A stretch of 46,753 bases of DNA. Source: Microcoleaceae cyanobacterium MO_207.B10. GTDB lineage: Bacteria > Cyanobacteriota > Cyanobacteriia > Cyanobacteriales > Microcoleaceae. The stretch is taken from NCBI GenBank assembly GCA_030064835.1, contig JASJEE010000003.1, positions 1-46,753 of the forward strand, read 5' to 3'. Positions 35,627 through 45,530 of the stretch are shown here, piece by piece. Within the stretch, counting starts at the first letter, position 1, and each line of letters opens with the position of its first letter. The position numbers and the translations under genes were made by a program. The notes under the pieces were generated by a model. It made no database searches. It was not told the origin of the DNA and saw only the letters and a list, made by a program, of their open reading frames with translations.

Positions 35627-37699
35627 ATGACTAATCGTTTAGCTAAATCCCAAAGTCTTTATCTCCGCAAACACGCAGAAAATCCTGTGGATTGGTGGCC
35701 TTGGTGTGAGGAAGCTTTAGAAACTGCAAAACGGGAAAATAAGCTAATTTTTCTATCAATTGGTTATTCAAGTTGTCACTGGTGTACTGTGATGGAAAAT
35801 GAGGCTTTTTCTAATGACCAAATTGCTGAATATTTGAATGAAAAATTCTTACCAATTAAAGTAGATAGAGAAGAAAGACCTGATGTAGATAGTATTTATA
35901 TGCAGGCATTACAAATGTTAACTGGACAGGGTGGTTGGCCGTTAAATATCTTCTTAACTCCTGATGATTTAACACCTTTTGTTGGTGGTACTTATTTCCC
36001 TATTGAACCTCGTTACGGACGACCAGGATTTTTAGAGGTTTTGCAAAAAATACGAGGTTTTTATGACATTGAAAAAACTAAACTTAACTCTTTAAAAGCA
36101 GAAATGTTAGAGAGTTTAAGAAAGTCTGTTTTATTGCCAGAAGCAGAAAATTTAAGCGCAGAAGTATTACAAAAAGGTTTAGAAGTTAGTACCGCAATTA
36201 TTAGCGATCGCTACTCCCAACAAAGTTTTCCGATGATACCTTATGTTGAGGCAGCATTAGAAGGAACAAAGTTTAATTTTGAATCTCAATATAACGGTAA
36301 TGAAATTTGTTTACAAAGGGGGTTATATTTAGCTTTAGGCGGAATTTATGACCATGTTGCCGGAGGTTTTCATCGTTACACAGTAGATGCAACTTGGACA
36401 GTTCCTCACTTTGAAAAAATGCTCTATGATAATGGGCAAATTGTTGAATATTTAGCTAATTTATGGAGTGCAGGCTATCAACAACCAGCCTTTAAACGAG
36501 CAATTATTGGGACAATAAATTGGCTAAAAAGAGAAATGAAGGCATCCGATGGATTCTTTTATGCTGCTCAGGATGCTGATAGTTTTACTACTCCAGATGA
36601 AGTGGAACCAGAAGAGGGAGCTTTCTATGTTTGGAATTATCAAACATTAGAAAATTTGTTAACTTCAGAAGAGTTATCTGAGTTATCAGAACAATTTTTT
36701 ATCACATCTAATGGTAACTTTGAGGGAAAAATTGTCTTGCAAAGAAAAGAAGCAGGAGAGTTAAGTGAAACTCTAGAAAATTGCCTCTCTAAATTGTTTG
36801 AAGTGCGGTATGGAGACAAACCTTTTCATGTAGAAACTTTCCCCCCAGCTACTAATAATCAGGATGCAAAAAATAATCGTTGGCCTGGTAGAATTCCAGC
36901 AGTAACAGATACTAAAATGATTGTTGCTTGGAATAGTTTAATGATTTCTGGTTTAGCACGAGCAGCTACAATATTTGACAATTCAGAATATTTAGAATTA
37001 GCTGTTAATGCTGCTAATTTTATCATCACAAATCAGTCGGTTGAAGGACGTTTTTATCGACTAAATTATGATGGTAAACCAGCAGTAATGGCGCAGTCAG
37101 AAGACTATGCTTTATTTATTAAAGCTTTACTAGATTTACAACAAGCTTCTATTAGTTCATCAAATAGTACAAATAGTAATTTTTGGTTAGAAACAGCAAT
37201 CAAATTACAAGATGAATTTGACGAATTTTTGTGGAGTTTAGAAGCAGCAGGTTATTACAATGCACCTACAGATGTTAGTGGGGAATTAATATTAAGAGAA
37301 AGGAATTATATTGATAATGCAACACCCGCAGCAAATGGAGTAGCAATAAGTAATTTAGTTCGTTTATCTTTGTTGACTGAACAGTTACATTATCTCGATC
37401 GTGCCGAGTCTGCTTTAAATGCTTTTAGTAGCATAATGAAAAAATCTCCTCAAGCTTGTCCGAGTTTATTTGTTGCTCTTGACTGGTATAGAAATCAAAC
37501 TTTAGTCAGAACTTTTGAAGCAGAAATTTCTAATTTGATTACTCAGTATTTTCCTACTACTATATATAAGGTTGAAACTGACTTACCAGAAAATTCTGTA
37601 GGGTTAGTTTGTCAAGGTTTGATTTGTAAAAAACCTGCTTTGAGTAAACAGGAATTATTAGAACATTTAGAGGAAAGTCAAAATCGTTGGGCTAAATGA
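35627..37699 (+). CDS. DUF255 thioredoxin-domain protein (YyaL/SPATA20-like)
   Basis: 690 residues, full length for the family. Residues 1-165 are a thioredoxin-like domain ([28 protein letters not shown]-type active site with Cys50 and Cys53; [27 protein letters not shown]). The remainder is an alpha/alpha six-barrel typical of N-acyl-glucosamine epimerase/cellulase-like folds ([50 protein letters not shown]). Its biochemical activity is not established, though related proteins are widespread. Transcribed alone. Confidence 0.93.
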   Translation: MTNRLAKSQSLYLRKHAENPVDWWPWCEEALETAKRENKLIFLSIGYSSCHWCTVMENEAFSNDQIAEYLNEKFLPIKVDREERPDVDSIYMQALQMLTGQGGWPLNIFLTPDDLTPFVGGTYFPIEPRYGRPGFLEVLQKIRGFYDIEKTKLNSLKAEMLESLRKSVLLPEAENLSAEVLQKGLEVSTAIISDRYSQQSFPMIPYVEAALEGTKFNFESQYNGNEICLQRGLYLALGGIYDHVAGGFHRYTVDATWTVPHFEKMLYDNGQIVEYLANLWSAGYQQPAFKRAIIGTINWLKREMKASDGFFYAAQDADSFTTPDEVEPEEGAFYVWNYQTLENLLTSEELSELSEQFFITSNGNFEGKIVLQRKEAGELSETLENCLSKLFEVRYGDKPFHVETFPPATNNQDAKNNRWPGRIPAVTDTKMIVAWNSLMISGLARAATIFDNSEYLELAVNAANFIITNQSVEGRFYRLNYDGKPAVMAQSEDYALFIKALLDLQQASISSSNSTNSNFWLETAIKLQDEFDEFLWSLEAAGYYNAPTDVSGELILRERNYIDNATPAANGVAISNLVRLSLLTEQLHYLDRAESALNAFSSIMKKSPQACPSLFVALDWYRNQTLVRTFEAEISNLITQYFPTTIYKVETDLPENSVGLVCQGLICKKPALSKQELLEHLEESQNRWAK

Positions 37700-37823
37700 T
37701 TAGGTAGTAGTTTTTAGGTAGTAGGTGTTAGGTTAAGTCAAATAATATCTAACACTAACTACTTTATAAAAAGCATCTCGCAACTCAGAAAGTTAAATAC
37801 AATCCTCGAACTTACTATTATCT

Positions 37824-38240
37824 ATGTCAGCTAAAGATATATTTCATAATACTGTTCGTCTAGCCTTAGAAAAAGAGGGATGGATAATTACTCACGATCC
37901 TTTATTTATTAAAGTAGAAGAACTTGATTTTTTTATAGATTTAGCAGGAGAAAAATTTATAGCAGCAGAGAAAGATGGTATAAAGATTGCTGTAGAGATT
38001 AAATCTTTTATTGGTGCATCAGATTTAGCTAGCTTTTATGTAGCTTTAGGTCAATTTCTCAGTTATCGTTCTGCTCTTAGAAAAAAACAACCAGAGAGAG
38101 TTTTATATTTAGCAATTAACCAAGATATCTACACTGATTTTTTCAGAAATCAATTTATTCAAGAATTAATTGCCGAATATCAACTCAAGTTACTTATTTT
38201 TGAAGTTATTAAAGAGGAGATAGCTTTATGGAAAGAATAA
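37824..38240 (+). CDS. xisH: XisH, element excision controlling factor
   Basis: 138 residues. XisH was named from the Anabaena fdxN excision element, and many cyanobacteria carry multiple copies unrelated to an element. The sequence has a PD-(D/E)XK-like core: Asp39 (FFIDLAGEK), then Glu58-x-Lys60 (AVEIKSFIG). ATGSAKD-type start (MSAKDIFHNTVRLALEKEGW) is the family norm. The stop overlaps the XisI start by 13 nt, the usual coupling. It could act as a toxin-like nuclease partner of XisI; that is a hypothesis in the field. Confidence 0.95.
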   Translation: MSAKDIFHNTVRLALEKEGWIITHDPLFIKVEELDFFIDLAGEKFIAAEKDGIKIAVEIKSFIGASDLASFYVALGQFLSYRSALRKKQPERVLYLAINQDIYTDFFRNQFIQELIAEYQLKLLIFEVIKEEIALWKE

Positions 38241-38557
38241 ACTATCAAGAATTAGTTCAAAATATTTTGACGAAACATTCAGGTAATGACTTAGATACAC
38301 AGACAGAAGTACAATTAATTTTTGATACAAAACGGCAACATTATCAAGTAATTCATCTGGGATGGGAGGAGCAAAAACGGGTTTACGGTTGTGTGATTCA
38401 TGTCGATATAAAAGATGGTAAAATTTGGATTCAGAGAGATAGAACTGAAACAGGAATAGCAAATGAGTTAGTAGCTGTAGGAGTTCCCAAAGAAGATATT
38501 GTTTTAGCCTTTAAAGCTCCTTATTTACGTCAATTTACAGAATTTGCAGTAGGGTAA
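38228..38557 (+). CDS. xisI: XisI
   Basis: 109 residues, partner of XisH. Typical segments: YQELVQNILTKHS, DTKRQHYQVIHLGWE, KRVYGCVIHVDIKDGKIWIQ, RTETGIANELVAVGVPKEDI, and LAFKAPYLRQFTEFAVG at the C-terminus. Translation is coupled to xisH by overlap; ribosome site AGAGGAG lies inside xisH. The stop codon is directly followed by a HIP1 octamer (38558-38565) and a PIN-domain remnant. Confidence 0.95.
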   Translation: MERINYQELVQNILTKHSGNDLDTQTEVQLIFDTKRQHYQVIHLGWEEQKRVYGCVIHVDIKDGKIWIQRDRTETGIANELVAVGVPKEDIVLAFKAPYLRQFTEFAVG

Positions 38558-38565
38558 GCGATCGC

Positions 38566-38779
38566 CAGACTGCAAATCCAGATTTAGTAATTGATGCTAA
38601 AGTTTTACTTGGGGAATTTTTACCACTATAATTAAGCTAAAAAAAGGATTCTTAGAGACCCTAATGATTCGGAAACCCTGGCTTTAGCATTAGCTTTACC
38701 AGCAGCTATTTGGACAGAAGATAATGATTTTTTTTGCTGTAGTTGTGCAACTTGGTCAACAGAAACTTTATTACTTTAG
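38566..38779 (+). pseudogene. PIN-domain toxin remnant
   Basis: The first part reads PDLVIDAKVLLGEFLP, a PIN N-terminus with its first acidic residue, and stops at TAA. After a gap with frame changes it resumes RDPNDSETLALALALPAAIW then TEDNDFFCCSCATWSTETL, the C-terminal PIN signature (DxD-like TEDNDFF), ending at TAG 38777-38779. The central 50-60 residues are missing, so this is an internally deleted VapC-like gene. No antitoxin is seen. Confidence 0.75.
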
Positions 38780-38818
38780 TTATTATAGATTAAGGGAAAA
38801 ATTTAGATTCAATTAAAT

Positions 38819-39990
38819 ATGTTAACCAACGCATCTTTAATCAAAACTGGTTCTGGTTGGGAATTTGTTAGTGAAGAAATTTTAGAGGATTTTATTTATG
38901 AAAATTTGGAAAAATTACTAGGTTTAAATGTCTTAGACAGGCAGTATATTGTTAATAATCAAAGATGCGATATTTTGGCAGTTGATAGTCATCAAAAGTT
39001 AGTAATTTTGGAATTAAAAAATGTTGAGGATAGGGGAATAATTCAAGAGTTGACTCGTTATTATGATGCTTTATTAGATGAGCAACCTTTTAGTGACAAA
39101 GTTGATTATCAGCAACCTGTAAGATTAATAGCAATTACTCCTAATTTTCATCGAGATAATTTTACAGATAGAAAATATCATACTCTTGATTTTCAATTTT
39201 TAGAGTTTTCTGTGATTGAAAATGAGGATAAGTTTTATCTTCGTTTAAAAGATGTGGATAATGGGAAGACTTCACAAGCAATTATTCCATATCAAGAATT
39301 AGATAATGATTTAGATTTAGATTTAGATTTAGATTTACCTACCCCACCGACAGCACTTTTGAAACTTGTAAATAATTTTGATTCTCCACAACAAGAAGAG
39401 ATTTTTAGGATGCGACGAAAAATTTTGGCGTTTCATCCTAAAATTCAGGAATTTGCTTCTGCTGGAAGTATTAAGTACGGAAGTGGTAGTGGTAAAAGTA
39501 GTAAATTTTGTGCTGAGTTTTGTTCTTATAAAGATGAAGTAATATTGTTTCTTTGGCTGCCATATAAAGGTGGTGAAAGTTCGAGAATTGGCAAGATAAA
39601 GCTTTGATTGAAGGTTATGTTTCGAGTGGAGTAGGAACAGAAATAAATCGGCACAAAAGGAGTATTAGAAGGTTAATAGAAGCTATTGGAAAAGGAGAAA
39701 ATTATTTTCCTTTTCTTATTACTAATGGTAGTCGTACATATTGGTATTTTTTACCAATAAGAAGCAAAAATATGGGGAAGAAATATATCAAAGAAGTTAA
39801 TAGAATTATTGTTTGGTCTCCTAAATACCAAAAATCTTTGAAACAGGAAGATATAGAGTTATTTCAGGATTATAAAAAACGATGGGAAGAAAAAGTAGGA
39901 ATAGAATTAAAAACTAATGTTTTAGATTATTACAAACCTCTAGATTCATTAATTGACCTAGCACTCCAAAAATGGTTAGAAAGAATTTGA
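38819..39990 (+). pseudogene. PD-(D/E)XK nuclease (DUF91/NucS-like), one frameshift
   Basis: About 390 codons in two frames. Part 1 (38819-39607) holds the nuclease core with Asp51 and Glu65-x-Lys67 (RCDILAVDSHQ; VILELKN), then a DNDLDLDLDLDLP linker made by five GATTTA hexamers (39308-39337). It ends SRIGKIKL at TGA 39605-39607. Part 2 (39604-39990) starts LIEGYVSSGVGTEINRHKRS. If one G is restored (CTT TGG ATT), the join reads KIKLWIEGYVSS. The lesion is therefore a single-base loss. Alternatively part 2 is translated separately from a TTG, which is less likely. No partner methylase is present. Confidence 0.7.
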
Positions 39991-40101
39991 AAAAAAATTA
40001 TAGCGATTGTCAATGACTTGTGAAAAAAACTGTAATAGTCTGGTATTTTCCTCCGATTTTTACTTAGGTTTGGAGACCAAACCCCTACGATAAAATATTA
40101 C

Positions 40102-40252
40102 AAATGATGAAGATGTGGAGTTATTTAAACATTATAAAAAACTATGGGAATCAAGAATGGGAGAAGAATTAAAAACAGAAGTTTTAGATGCTTATAAATC
40201 TCTAGACTCATTAATTGACCTAGCATTAGAAAAATGGTTGGAGAGACTCTAA
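40102..40252 (+). pseudogene. Partial duplicate of the nuclease 3' end
   Basis: A frame reading NDEDVELFKHYKKLWESRMG, then EELKTEVLDAYKSLDSLI and DLALEKWLERL before TAA. It aligns with the last 50 codons of the upstream gene (QEDIELFQDYKKRWEEKVG; IELKTNVLDYYKPLDSLI; DLALQKWLERI). It has no start and no upstream domain. This is either a tandem duplicate cut down or the tail of a second paralog that lost its body. Confidence 0.8.
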
Positions 40253-41241
40253 AAAAGCTCAAATTAATAACTTATAGCAACTTGAAAAAAAATGTTACAA
40301 ATAAACTAGCTAGGAAATAATTAATAATTCACCTAGTACGTACAACCTAGAAATTTATTTGTAGCAAACATTTATCAAATTAGTATTAGATATTAGGTTG
40401 AGTTGAAGAGTGTAGCTTGCTTCCCGAAGAATAAGCAAATATTTCTCTATGTTCTTTGTCTCCCTATTATTTAACCTAATCACAACTTGCTTTATTAGGT
40501 ATCTCTTTAATTATACCCAAGTTACTGGCACGTCTAGCTTGAGAATTTGGGTAAGTTAATTGCGCTTGTGAAAACCTTTCCCTGATAACTGATAAGTGAA
40601 ATGATCCTTCTCGTCCAAGTAGAATAGTTTTGGCCATAAATCCCAATCAAGTTAGCAATTGTATCATCGTAAATATCTTGCGACTATTGATTTGATGATA
40701 ATTCTGTATCTGGTCAACAACTAAGTATTACATTATCTTATTGAGCAATCTTTCTCAATTGCCTAGTTTAACTCAAATTATTAAATAGCTACAATTCTTT
40801 AAAACCAATGTTTTTCAGGTTAATAATAAAGTTGATAAATAAGAAAAATATAAATAACTGTAACAGGGGTTGCTTTTTTTGGATAAGAGTATTAATGTAG
40901 AAATTAATGAGAAGTTAACCTAGCTATAACAAAGAAATTATCAACCTGAATCAGTTCTACAAATCCAGATAGAAAGCTAGCTAAATATTAAGGAGAGGAA
41001 AAAATGGCTAACTTAACGGCGCTCCAAACAAATATTAGGAATATAAGTATGAAGTAATAGTTTTGGATATGTGGAATTAAAGGCTTCTCGTCAAAATCTT
41101 TATATTCCTAACTATCAAAAAAATAGTTGAATAACTACAGTAATATCAAAGCATCTACATCGTTGAAATAAATTAAGCATTCTTGGAAATACTGTTAGAA
41201 ATACCGAACGCTGAATTCTATAGACAAGGATATCTATTATT
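40253..41241. other. Intergenic, 1 kb
   Basis: No proven gene. Near 40358-40387 there is a TATACCA-family end (TTTGTAGCAAACATTTATCA). A short tract CTGATAACTGATAAG then GAAATGA near 40582-40602 repeats the sequence upstream of the acetamidase. A 17-codon frame with a strong ribosome site is at 41004-41057. Confidence 0.55.
41004..41057 (+). other. 17-codon peptide frame with strong ribosome site
   Basis: AAGGAGAGGAAAAA precedes ATG 41004; the peptide is MANLTALQTNIRNISMK followed by TAA TAG. The ribosome site is better than for most genes here. It could be a leader peptide for the gene at 41242 or the 5' relic of a lost gene. Confidence 0.3.
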
Positions 41242-41526
41242 ATGATCATTTCAAGCATCCTGAAGACAGTCAAACAGATAAATATATCCAGAGTAGAGCT
41301 TGGTTTAGGCGCTTTAGTAGCAGTCGCATCAATATTAGTTTTTGTACTCAAACTAGTTACTAAGGCAACCATTAAAAGTGTGGTAAAATTTTCTGATAGC
41401 AGCAAAGAAAAAATAACTGAAGCCAGAAAAAATCTAGAATACTTAATAGCTGAAGTCAATGCAGAAAAAATGACAGCAGTACAACCAGTGAAAGTTTATG
41501 TAAAGATAAAGACTACTGAAAAATAA
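41242..41526 (+). CDS. Small one-TM protein
   Basis: 94 residues: a hydrophobic span near 19-41 (VELGLGALVAVASILVFVLK), then a basic, probably coiled region with many Lys and Glu. AAGGAT lies about 12 nt before the ATG. A strong terminator follows 32 nt after the stop, which supports a real transcription unit. No family recognised. It is probably an inner or thylakoid membrane protein with a cytoplasmic tail. Confidence 0.55.
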   Translation: MIISSILKTVKQINISRVELGLGALVAVASILVFVLKLVTKATIKSVVKFSDSSKEKITEARKNLEYLIAEVNAEKMTAVQPVKVYVKIKTTEK

Positions 41527-41557
41527 AAAGCATATTGTTGGTACATCTAAATGGTTA

Positions 41558-41584
41558 CAGGGGTTTGGCAACCCCTGTTTTTTT
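41558..41584 (+). terminator. Intrinsic terminator
   Basis: CAGGGGTT (41558-41565), loop TGGC, AACCCCTG (41570-41577), then seven T. The stem is perfect with 8 bp. It terminates the small TM-protein gene. The same AGGGGTTTGG/CCAAACCCCT stem words recur at about 29803-29824 and 40067-40088. Confidence 0.85.
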
Positions 41585-41684
41585 GTAACCAAGTGCTTTG
41601 GGGTTGAAGGTAAGACATTTTTATCAAATAACGGTAAACTGTAAAAGATTATTGAATCTTAAAAGTTGTCATTTTTATATCTCT

Positions 41685-42731
41685 ATGCCAAAAAAAACTA
41701 AAAGTAAAACTGCCACCACTACTCCAACTCAAGAAAATGCCTTATCCTTTTCTTCCGCTAATGCTAGAGCTGAGTTTCTCCAAGAAAAGCACAAAAAACT
41801 ACTCAAGCAAATAAAGAGCAAAAAAACAGAGTTATCTAACCTTACTGAACAAATGCAAACTATTGCTCAGGAAATGCTTCATGTAAGTAGACCTTTTTAT
41901 GAAAAAATTCAGAGTTTAGATAAAAAAATTCATGCTTTATTTGATAAAATTCTAAGTAACAAGCGTTTAGGAAAACGTCAAAAAAAAGAAATTATTGGTA
42001 TCTACAAAATACTCCAAATAACAGGACGTATTTCTCCTCGGATTGAGCATTTTACTAAATCTCATGAAGAACTTATAGATGAGGAAGAACAATCAACAGA
42101 GTCAGATTTTTTTGGGAGAGAACCTGGCTTTGATGAAGATTATAAACAAATCTATGAACAAGAAAATATTTCTCAATCACGACCTAATAGAGACTTGAGA
42201 AAACTATTCTTAAAATTAGCTGATAAATTTCATCCCGATAAAGCTAGTGATGATGAAAGTCGTGTTTATTATACTGAAATAATGAAGGAAATTAATATTG
42301 CTTATAAAGGTGGTGACTTGGCGCGGTTATTAGAGATTGAAAAAGAGGAAAACCACGAAAAAGTAAAATTTTTTCCGAATGATATTAATAAAGAATGTGA
42401 ACGACTAGAAATAGAAATAAATTTACTCAGTCAACAATATGAACAAATAAAAGCAGAGGTAAGAGAAGTTAGAAATACACCTCAAGGAAATATGGTCAAG
42501 CATTATCGCAAAGCCAAACGTTCGGGGGAAAATCTGATGGCAGAGTTGATTAAAGATGCAGAGTTAGAACTAAATTTAATTGCCAAGTTGCATGATTTTG
42601 TCAAAGCTTTTCAACAGCGTAAAATTACACTTCACGAATTTTTGCGCGGGCCTAATTCTGGAGATATGGATAATATGGAAGATATGGTTAATGAAATGTT
42701 TGAGGATATGTTTATTGTGATAAATTATTGA
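41685..42731 (+). CDS. J-domain protein with coiled-coil arms
   Basis: 348 residues from ATG 41685 (MPKKTKSKTA); an upstream ATG/GTG-type extension of 29 codons runs through the terminator-proximal region and is unlikely. Residues 30-100 are a long charged helix (EKHKKLLKQIKSKKTELSNL). Near 165-220 is a J-like domain (LRKLFLKLADKFHPDKASDD) with the HPD tripeptide required to stimulate Hsp70 ATPase. The rest is helical again, with an acidic end (MDNMEDMVNEMFEDM). No zinc finger or G/F region, so it is not DnaJ itself; it is a type III J-protein presumably recruiting DnaK to an unknown client. Confidence 0.85.
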   Translation: MPKKTKSKTATTTPTQENALSFSSANARAEFLQEKHKKLLKQIKSKKTELSNLTEQMQTIAQEMLHVSRPFYEKIQSLDKKIHALFDKILSNKRLGKRQKKEIIGIYKILQITGRISPRIEHFTKSHEELIDEEEQSTESDFFGREPGFDEDYKQIYEQENISQSRPNRDLRKLFLKLADKFHPDKASDDESRVYYTEIMKEINIAYKGGDLARLLEIEKEENHEKVKFFPNDINKECERLEIEINLLSQQYEQIKAEVREVRNTPQGNMVKHYRKAKRSGENLMAELIKDAELELNLIAKLHDFVKAFQQRKITLHEFLRGPNSGDMDNMEDMVNEMFEDMFIVINY

Positions 42732-43202
42732 AGCAAGAACAGCAGTAGAAAGAAATGAAAGCCTTAAAATAGATTTGGCGTTGTATATCTGGCGGGTGGG
42801 GAAAGTGTGGGGAGTGTAATGGATTGTTTAATCTAAAAATTTGCATTAAAAAAGTGTGAGTTGAAGGTGTGGGAAGAGGGGGAAGAGGGAGAAGAGGGGG
42901 AGATTAATCAACCCAGAATTTAAAATTTATTGCACCATTTAAGATGAAACAGTAAAGTAGGATGAATTGATGAATTATAGTTTTAGAGAAAAAGGAAGTT
43001 AAGGATGGAATTTACCTTTTCTGCAAATATTCCTCCCTTGGTTCAGCAACGCCAGAAATTTAGAGGTTTGATTAAATTAAGCAAAAGCTTTATCGAACTT
43101 TATCTCTAAATTAAACATTCTTCTTTTTGCTTTGTATAAAAGTATTTTGTTGTTGGTAACTAATCCATTTTTGTGTTGTAAATAACTAAAGTAAAATTTA
43201 AA
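42732..43202. other. Intergenic with purine-rich tract
   Basis: A GGGAAGAGGGGGAAGAGGG low-complexity tract lies near 42872-42902. A 34-codon frame with a good ribosome site is at 43005-43109. Nothing else seen. Confidence 0.5.
43005..43109 (+). CDS. Possible 34-residue peptide or gene relic
   Basis: GGAAGTTAAGG precedes ATG 43005. The peptide reads MEFTFSANIPPLVQQRQKFR then GLIKLSKSFIELYL and ends at TAA 43107-43109. It reads like the N-terminus of a larger soluble protein, so it may be a 5' relic. No family recognised. Confidence 0.35.
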   Translation: MEFTFSANIPPLVQQRQKFRGLIKLSKSFIELYL

Positions 43203-45065
43203 ATGACAGAATCTATATCATTAAGCGATCGCTATTTAAACTTGATTGATAATATTGTGGAAATAACTCTCAAAGGTCAAATTCGTTCTAAAGAACAAGT
43301 GTATCAAATGTTAGTTAAAGAAATTACTCCTGGTACAGGTGAAATTTTTGAACGTTGTTTTGACCAACGTCTGCAAAGCACCCAACATCAAGTAGAAACA
43401 GAAACAGATGAGTTAAAACAAGCAAAAGCTAACCGCCGTCTTCGTGCTATAAAAACTATTCAAGGAGAGTGGGAAAGATGGGAAAAACAAAACCGTGACC
43501 AAGAAGCGCTCGCTTCATCTGTACAAAACATTCTCAATGCTGAACCCCAAGAGCGTCTTACCGCTTTATTTTCTGCCATCGACCCCAACCAAAAACAACC
43601 CCTCACCCTCAACCAACTACAGAAACTCGCCCAAACCCTTGACCAAGAAAGAACTCAAACCGCAAACCCAGACCTAAAACAAGACTTGCAGCAATTTTTG
43701 AATGGCATTACTAAAGGTTTAGAAAGTTGGCAACATCTGCAACCTTATCTAGTTAGCTGGATATATGACCAGAGTCGTGGACAAATAGGGTTTGGGGGTA
43801 CTCCGGAACAAAAAGGCCCCTGGGTATTGTGGGGAAAACAGGTAAACAGTAGTTTCCCAGAAGATTTATTTAATACTATTGCTTTTGAAAAGTCAATTGT
43901 AGAATATGCCAGTAAAGCTAATATTGAACCTAACAACCTAGTTGAATTAGCAATAATTTTACAATGTTTACAACGGGGATTAGTTGAATGGTTTGATAAA
44001 TTAATTTATGATGCTAAAGTAGGAGCAAAATTATCAATTTCGACCTTTTTAACTTTTGCGAATATTTGGTGTCAGTTAGCCAATGGTTTTCAAGCTTTAC
44101 CAAGTTTAAGTAATGCTTGTTTTCAAGTAACATTACAAATTCTCAGAGCATTTGCTCAAAGGGAATATTTTCCCTTATATGGTGGAATTTTTGCTTCTTT
44201 TTCAGGAGAATATTTAAAGAATACTCTCAGTTATTTAGATGAACCTTTGCAAAGACTTCAAGGCACCCAAGCTAAGGCTAGAATTTTAACTTTATTAGGT
44301 TATTCTCAGGGTACTTTAGGGCAATATTTACGAGCAATGGAATTCCATAAACAAGCTCTAGAAATTGCTCAAAATACAGAAGATAAATCTTGTGAAATTG
44401 CTAATCTAAATCATCTCAGTCGGACTTGTGTTGCTATGCAAGATTATGGAGAGGCAATTAATTATAGTCAAAAAGCTCTAATGTTTTCACGACAGTCAGG
44501 CGATCGCCAAGGTGAAGCTAATGCTTTAGCTAATTTAGGTTTTAGTGAAGTTTTCCAAGCTAGACAACAGGAATTAATGGAAACAGAGATTTATGAAAAT
44601 GCGATTAACTATCTACAACAGGGCTTAAAATTATCAGAAACTTTAGGTGATGGTCAGAGTAAGTCTCTGTGTTTTAGTAGTTTGGGAATTGCATTTATGG
44701 TTTTAGAAAAACCAGAAGAAGCACTGTTATATTTAGCAGGTGGTTGGCAAGCTGCTCAATATTCTGGCGATTTGTATTTGCAAGGTTTGAATTTAGCTTA
44801 TCTTGCCCAAGCTTATTATAGTTTGCAAAATTTAGAAAAAGCACTTTTTTCAGGTACTTTAGGAATGTATTTGTTAGAGCAAATAGGTGCGAATGAGTGG
44901 CGGAAAACTGCAGGGCTAATGATAATTTTAAAGGGGCAGTTGGGAGAAGATTTTATGAAAATATTTAACCAAAAACGAGGAGAAATTATTCCTATAATTG
45001 GAGTAGATGGTTATGACTATATCCCAGAATTGTTGGATAAATATCAACAGTCTTTGGGAGAGTAA
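43203..45065 (+). CDS. TPR-repeat protein
   Basis: 620 residues. Residues 1-110 are a charged helical domain (YLNLIDNIVEITLKGQIRSK; QVYQMLVKEITPGTGEIFER). Then a second helical region to about 350. From about 360 to 560 come at least five tetratricopeptide units (AKARILTLLGYSQGTLGQYL; AMEFHKQALEIAQ; EAINYSQKALMFSRQSGDRQ; NAINYLQQGLKLSETLGDGQ; KALFSGTLGMYLLEQIG). TPRs bind partner proteins; such cyanobacterial proteins are numerous and mostly uncharacterised. Two HIP1 octamers lie within it (43225-43232, 44501-44508). No ribosome site is obvious before the ATG. Confidence 0.9.
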   Translation: MTESISLSDRYLNLIDNIVEITLKGQIRSKEQVYQMLVKEITPGTGEIFERCFDQRLQSTQHQVETETDELKQAKANRRLRAIKTIQGEWERWEKQNRDQEALASSVQNILNAEPQERLTALFSAIDPNQKQPLTLNQLQKLAQTLDQERTQTANPDLKQDLQQFLNGITKGLESWQHLQPYLVSWIYDQSRGQIGFGGTPEQKGPWVLWGKQVNSSFPEDLFNTIAFEKSIVEYASKANIEPNNLVELAIILQCLQRGLVEWFDKLIYDAKVGAKLSISTFLTFANIWCQLANGFQALPSLSNACFQVTLQILRAFAQREYFPLYGGIFASFSGEYLKNTLSYLDEPLQRLQGTQAKARILTLLGYSQGTLGQYLRAMEFHKQALEIAQNTEDKSCEIANLNHLSRTCVAMQDYGEAINYSQKALMFSRQSGDRQGEANALANLGFSEVFQARQQELMETEIYENAINYLQQGLKLSETLGDGQSKSLCFSSLGIAFMVLEKPEEALLYLAGGWQAAQYSGDLYLQGLNLAYLAQAYYSLQNLEKALFSGTLGMYLLEQIGANEWRKTAGLMIILKGQLGEDFMKIFNQKRGEIIPIIGVDGYDYIPELLDKYQQSLGE

Positions 45066-45155
45066 TGAAAATATTCAAAGAATAATTCCACAAATGAAAG
45101 TTCCTACAACTTTCTATGATTTATACCCTTTTTTAATTTGTTTATTTAATTCTAC

Positions 45156-45293
45156 TATAGCGTTTCTCAAGCTGATGAGGTACAGTTGTTTTTCTGAATT
45201 TTCTCCTTCCTATTCTCCCATCTTCCCTACTCCCTAATCTCTACTCCCTAAAACAAAGGAATTTTGTACCTCATCATTGTGGGAATTGCTATA
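45156..45293. repeat. TATAGC element, inverted copy
   Basis: TATAGCGTTTCTCAAGCTGA then TGAGGTACA on the left and TTGTACCTCA then TCATTGTGGGAATTGCTATA on the right. This is the family of 18733-18887 in the opposite orientation; the core has TTCCCTACTCCCTAA heptamers. 138 bp. Confidence 0.8.
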
Positions 45294-45390
45294 ATTTGAC
45301 AATAGAATGCTACAAAAAAGAAAGCTGAAAAATTTTGCCTAAAAGGAAATACTTCTCTAATACTAAATTTTAGAAATGTTTGTTATACAT

Positions 45391-45530
45391 ATAGCAATCC
45401 TGTTTTATTCATGTCAAAAATCTTGTCTACTTTTTGGGAATAGGTTTGGAGACAATGGTCAATAGGCAATAGTTTCTGAACTTGAACTTATTAGTTTTTG
45501 AATTGTTACAACCTATGGGCGGATTGCTAT
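45391..45530. repeat. ATAGCAATCC element, perfect 10-bp ends
   Basis: ATAGCAATCC (45391-45400) and GGATTGCTAT (45521-45530). The right part contains TTGTTACAACCTATGGGCGG, the complement of the GCATAGGTTGTGACAA word at 433-448, so it is the same family as 27495-27630 in the reverse orientation. Confidence 0.8.

Noticed and set aside
45007-45237. 76-codon frame over the TPR gene end
   Set aside because: Out-of-frame overlap with the TPR gene followed by a TATAGC element.
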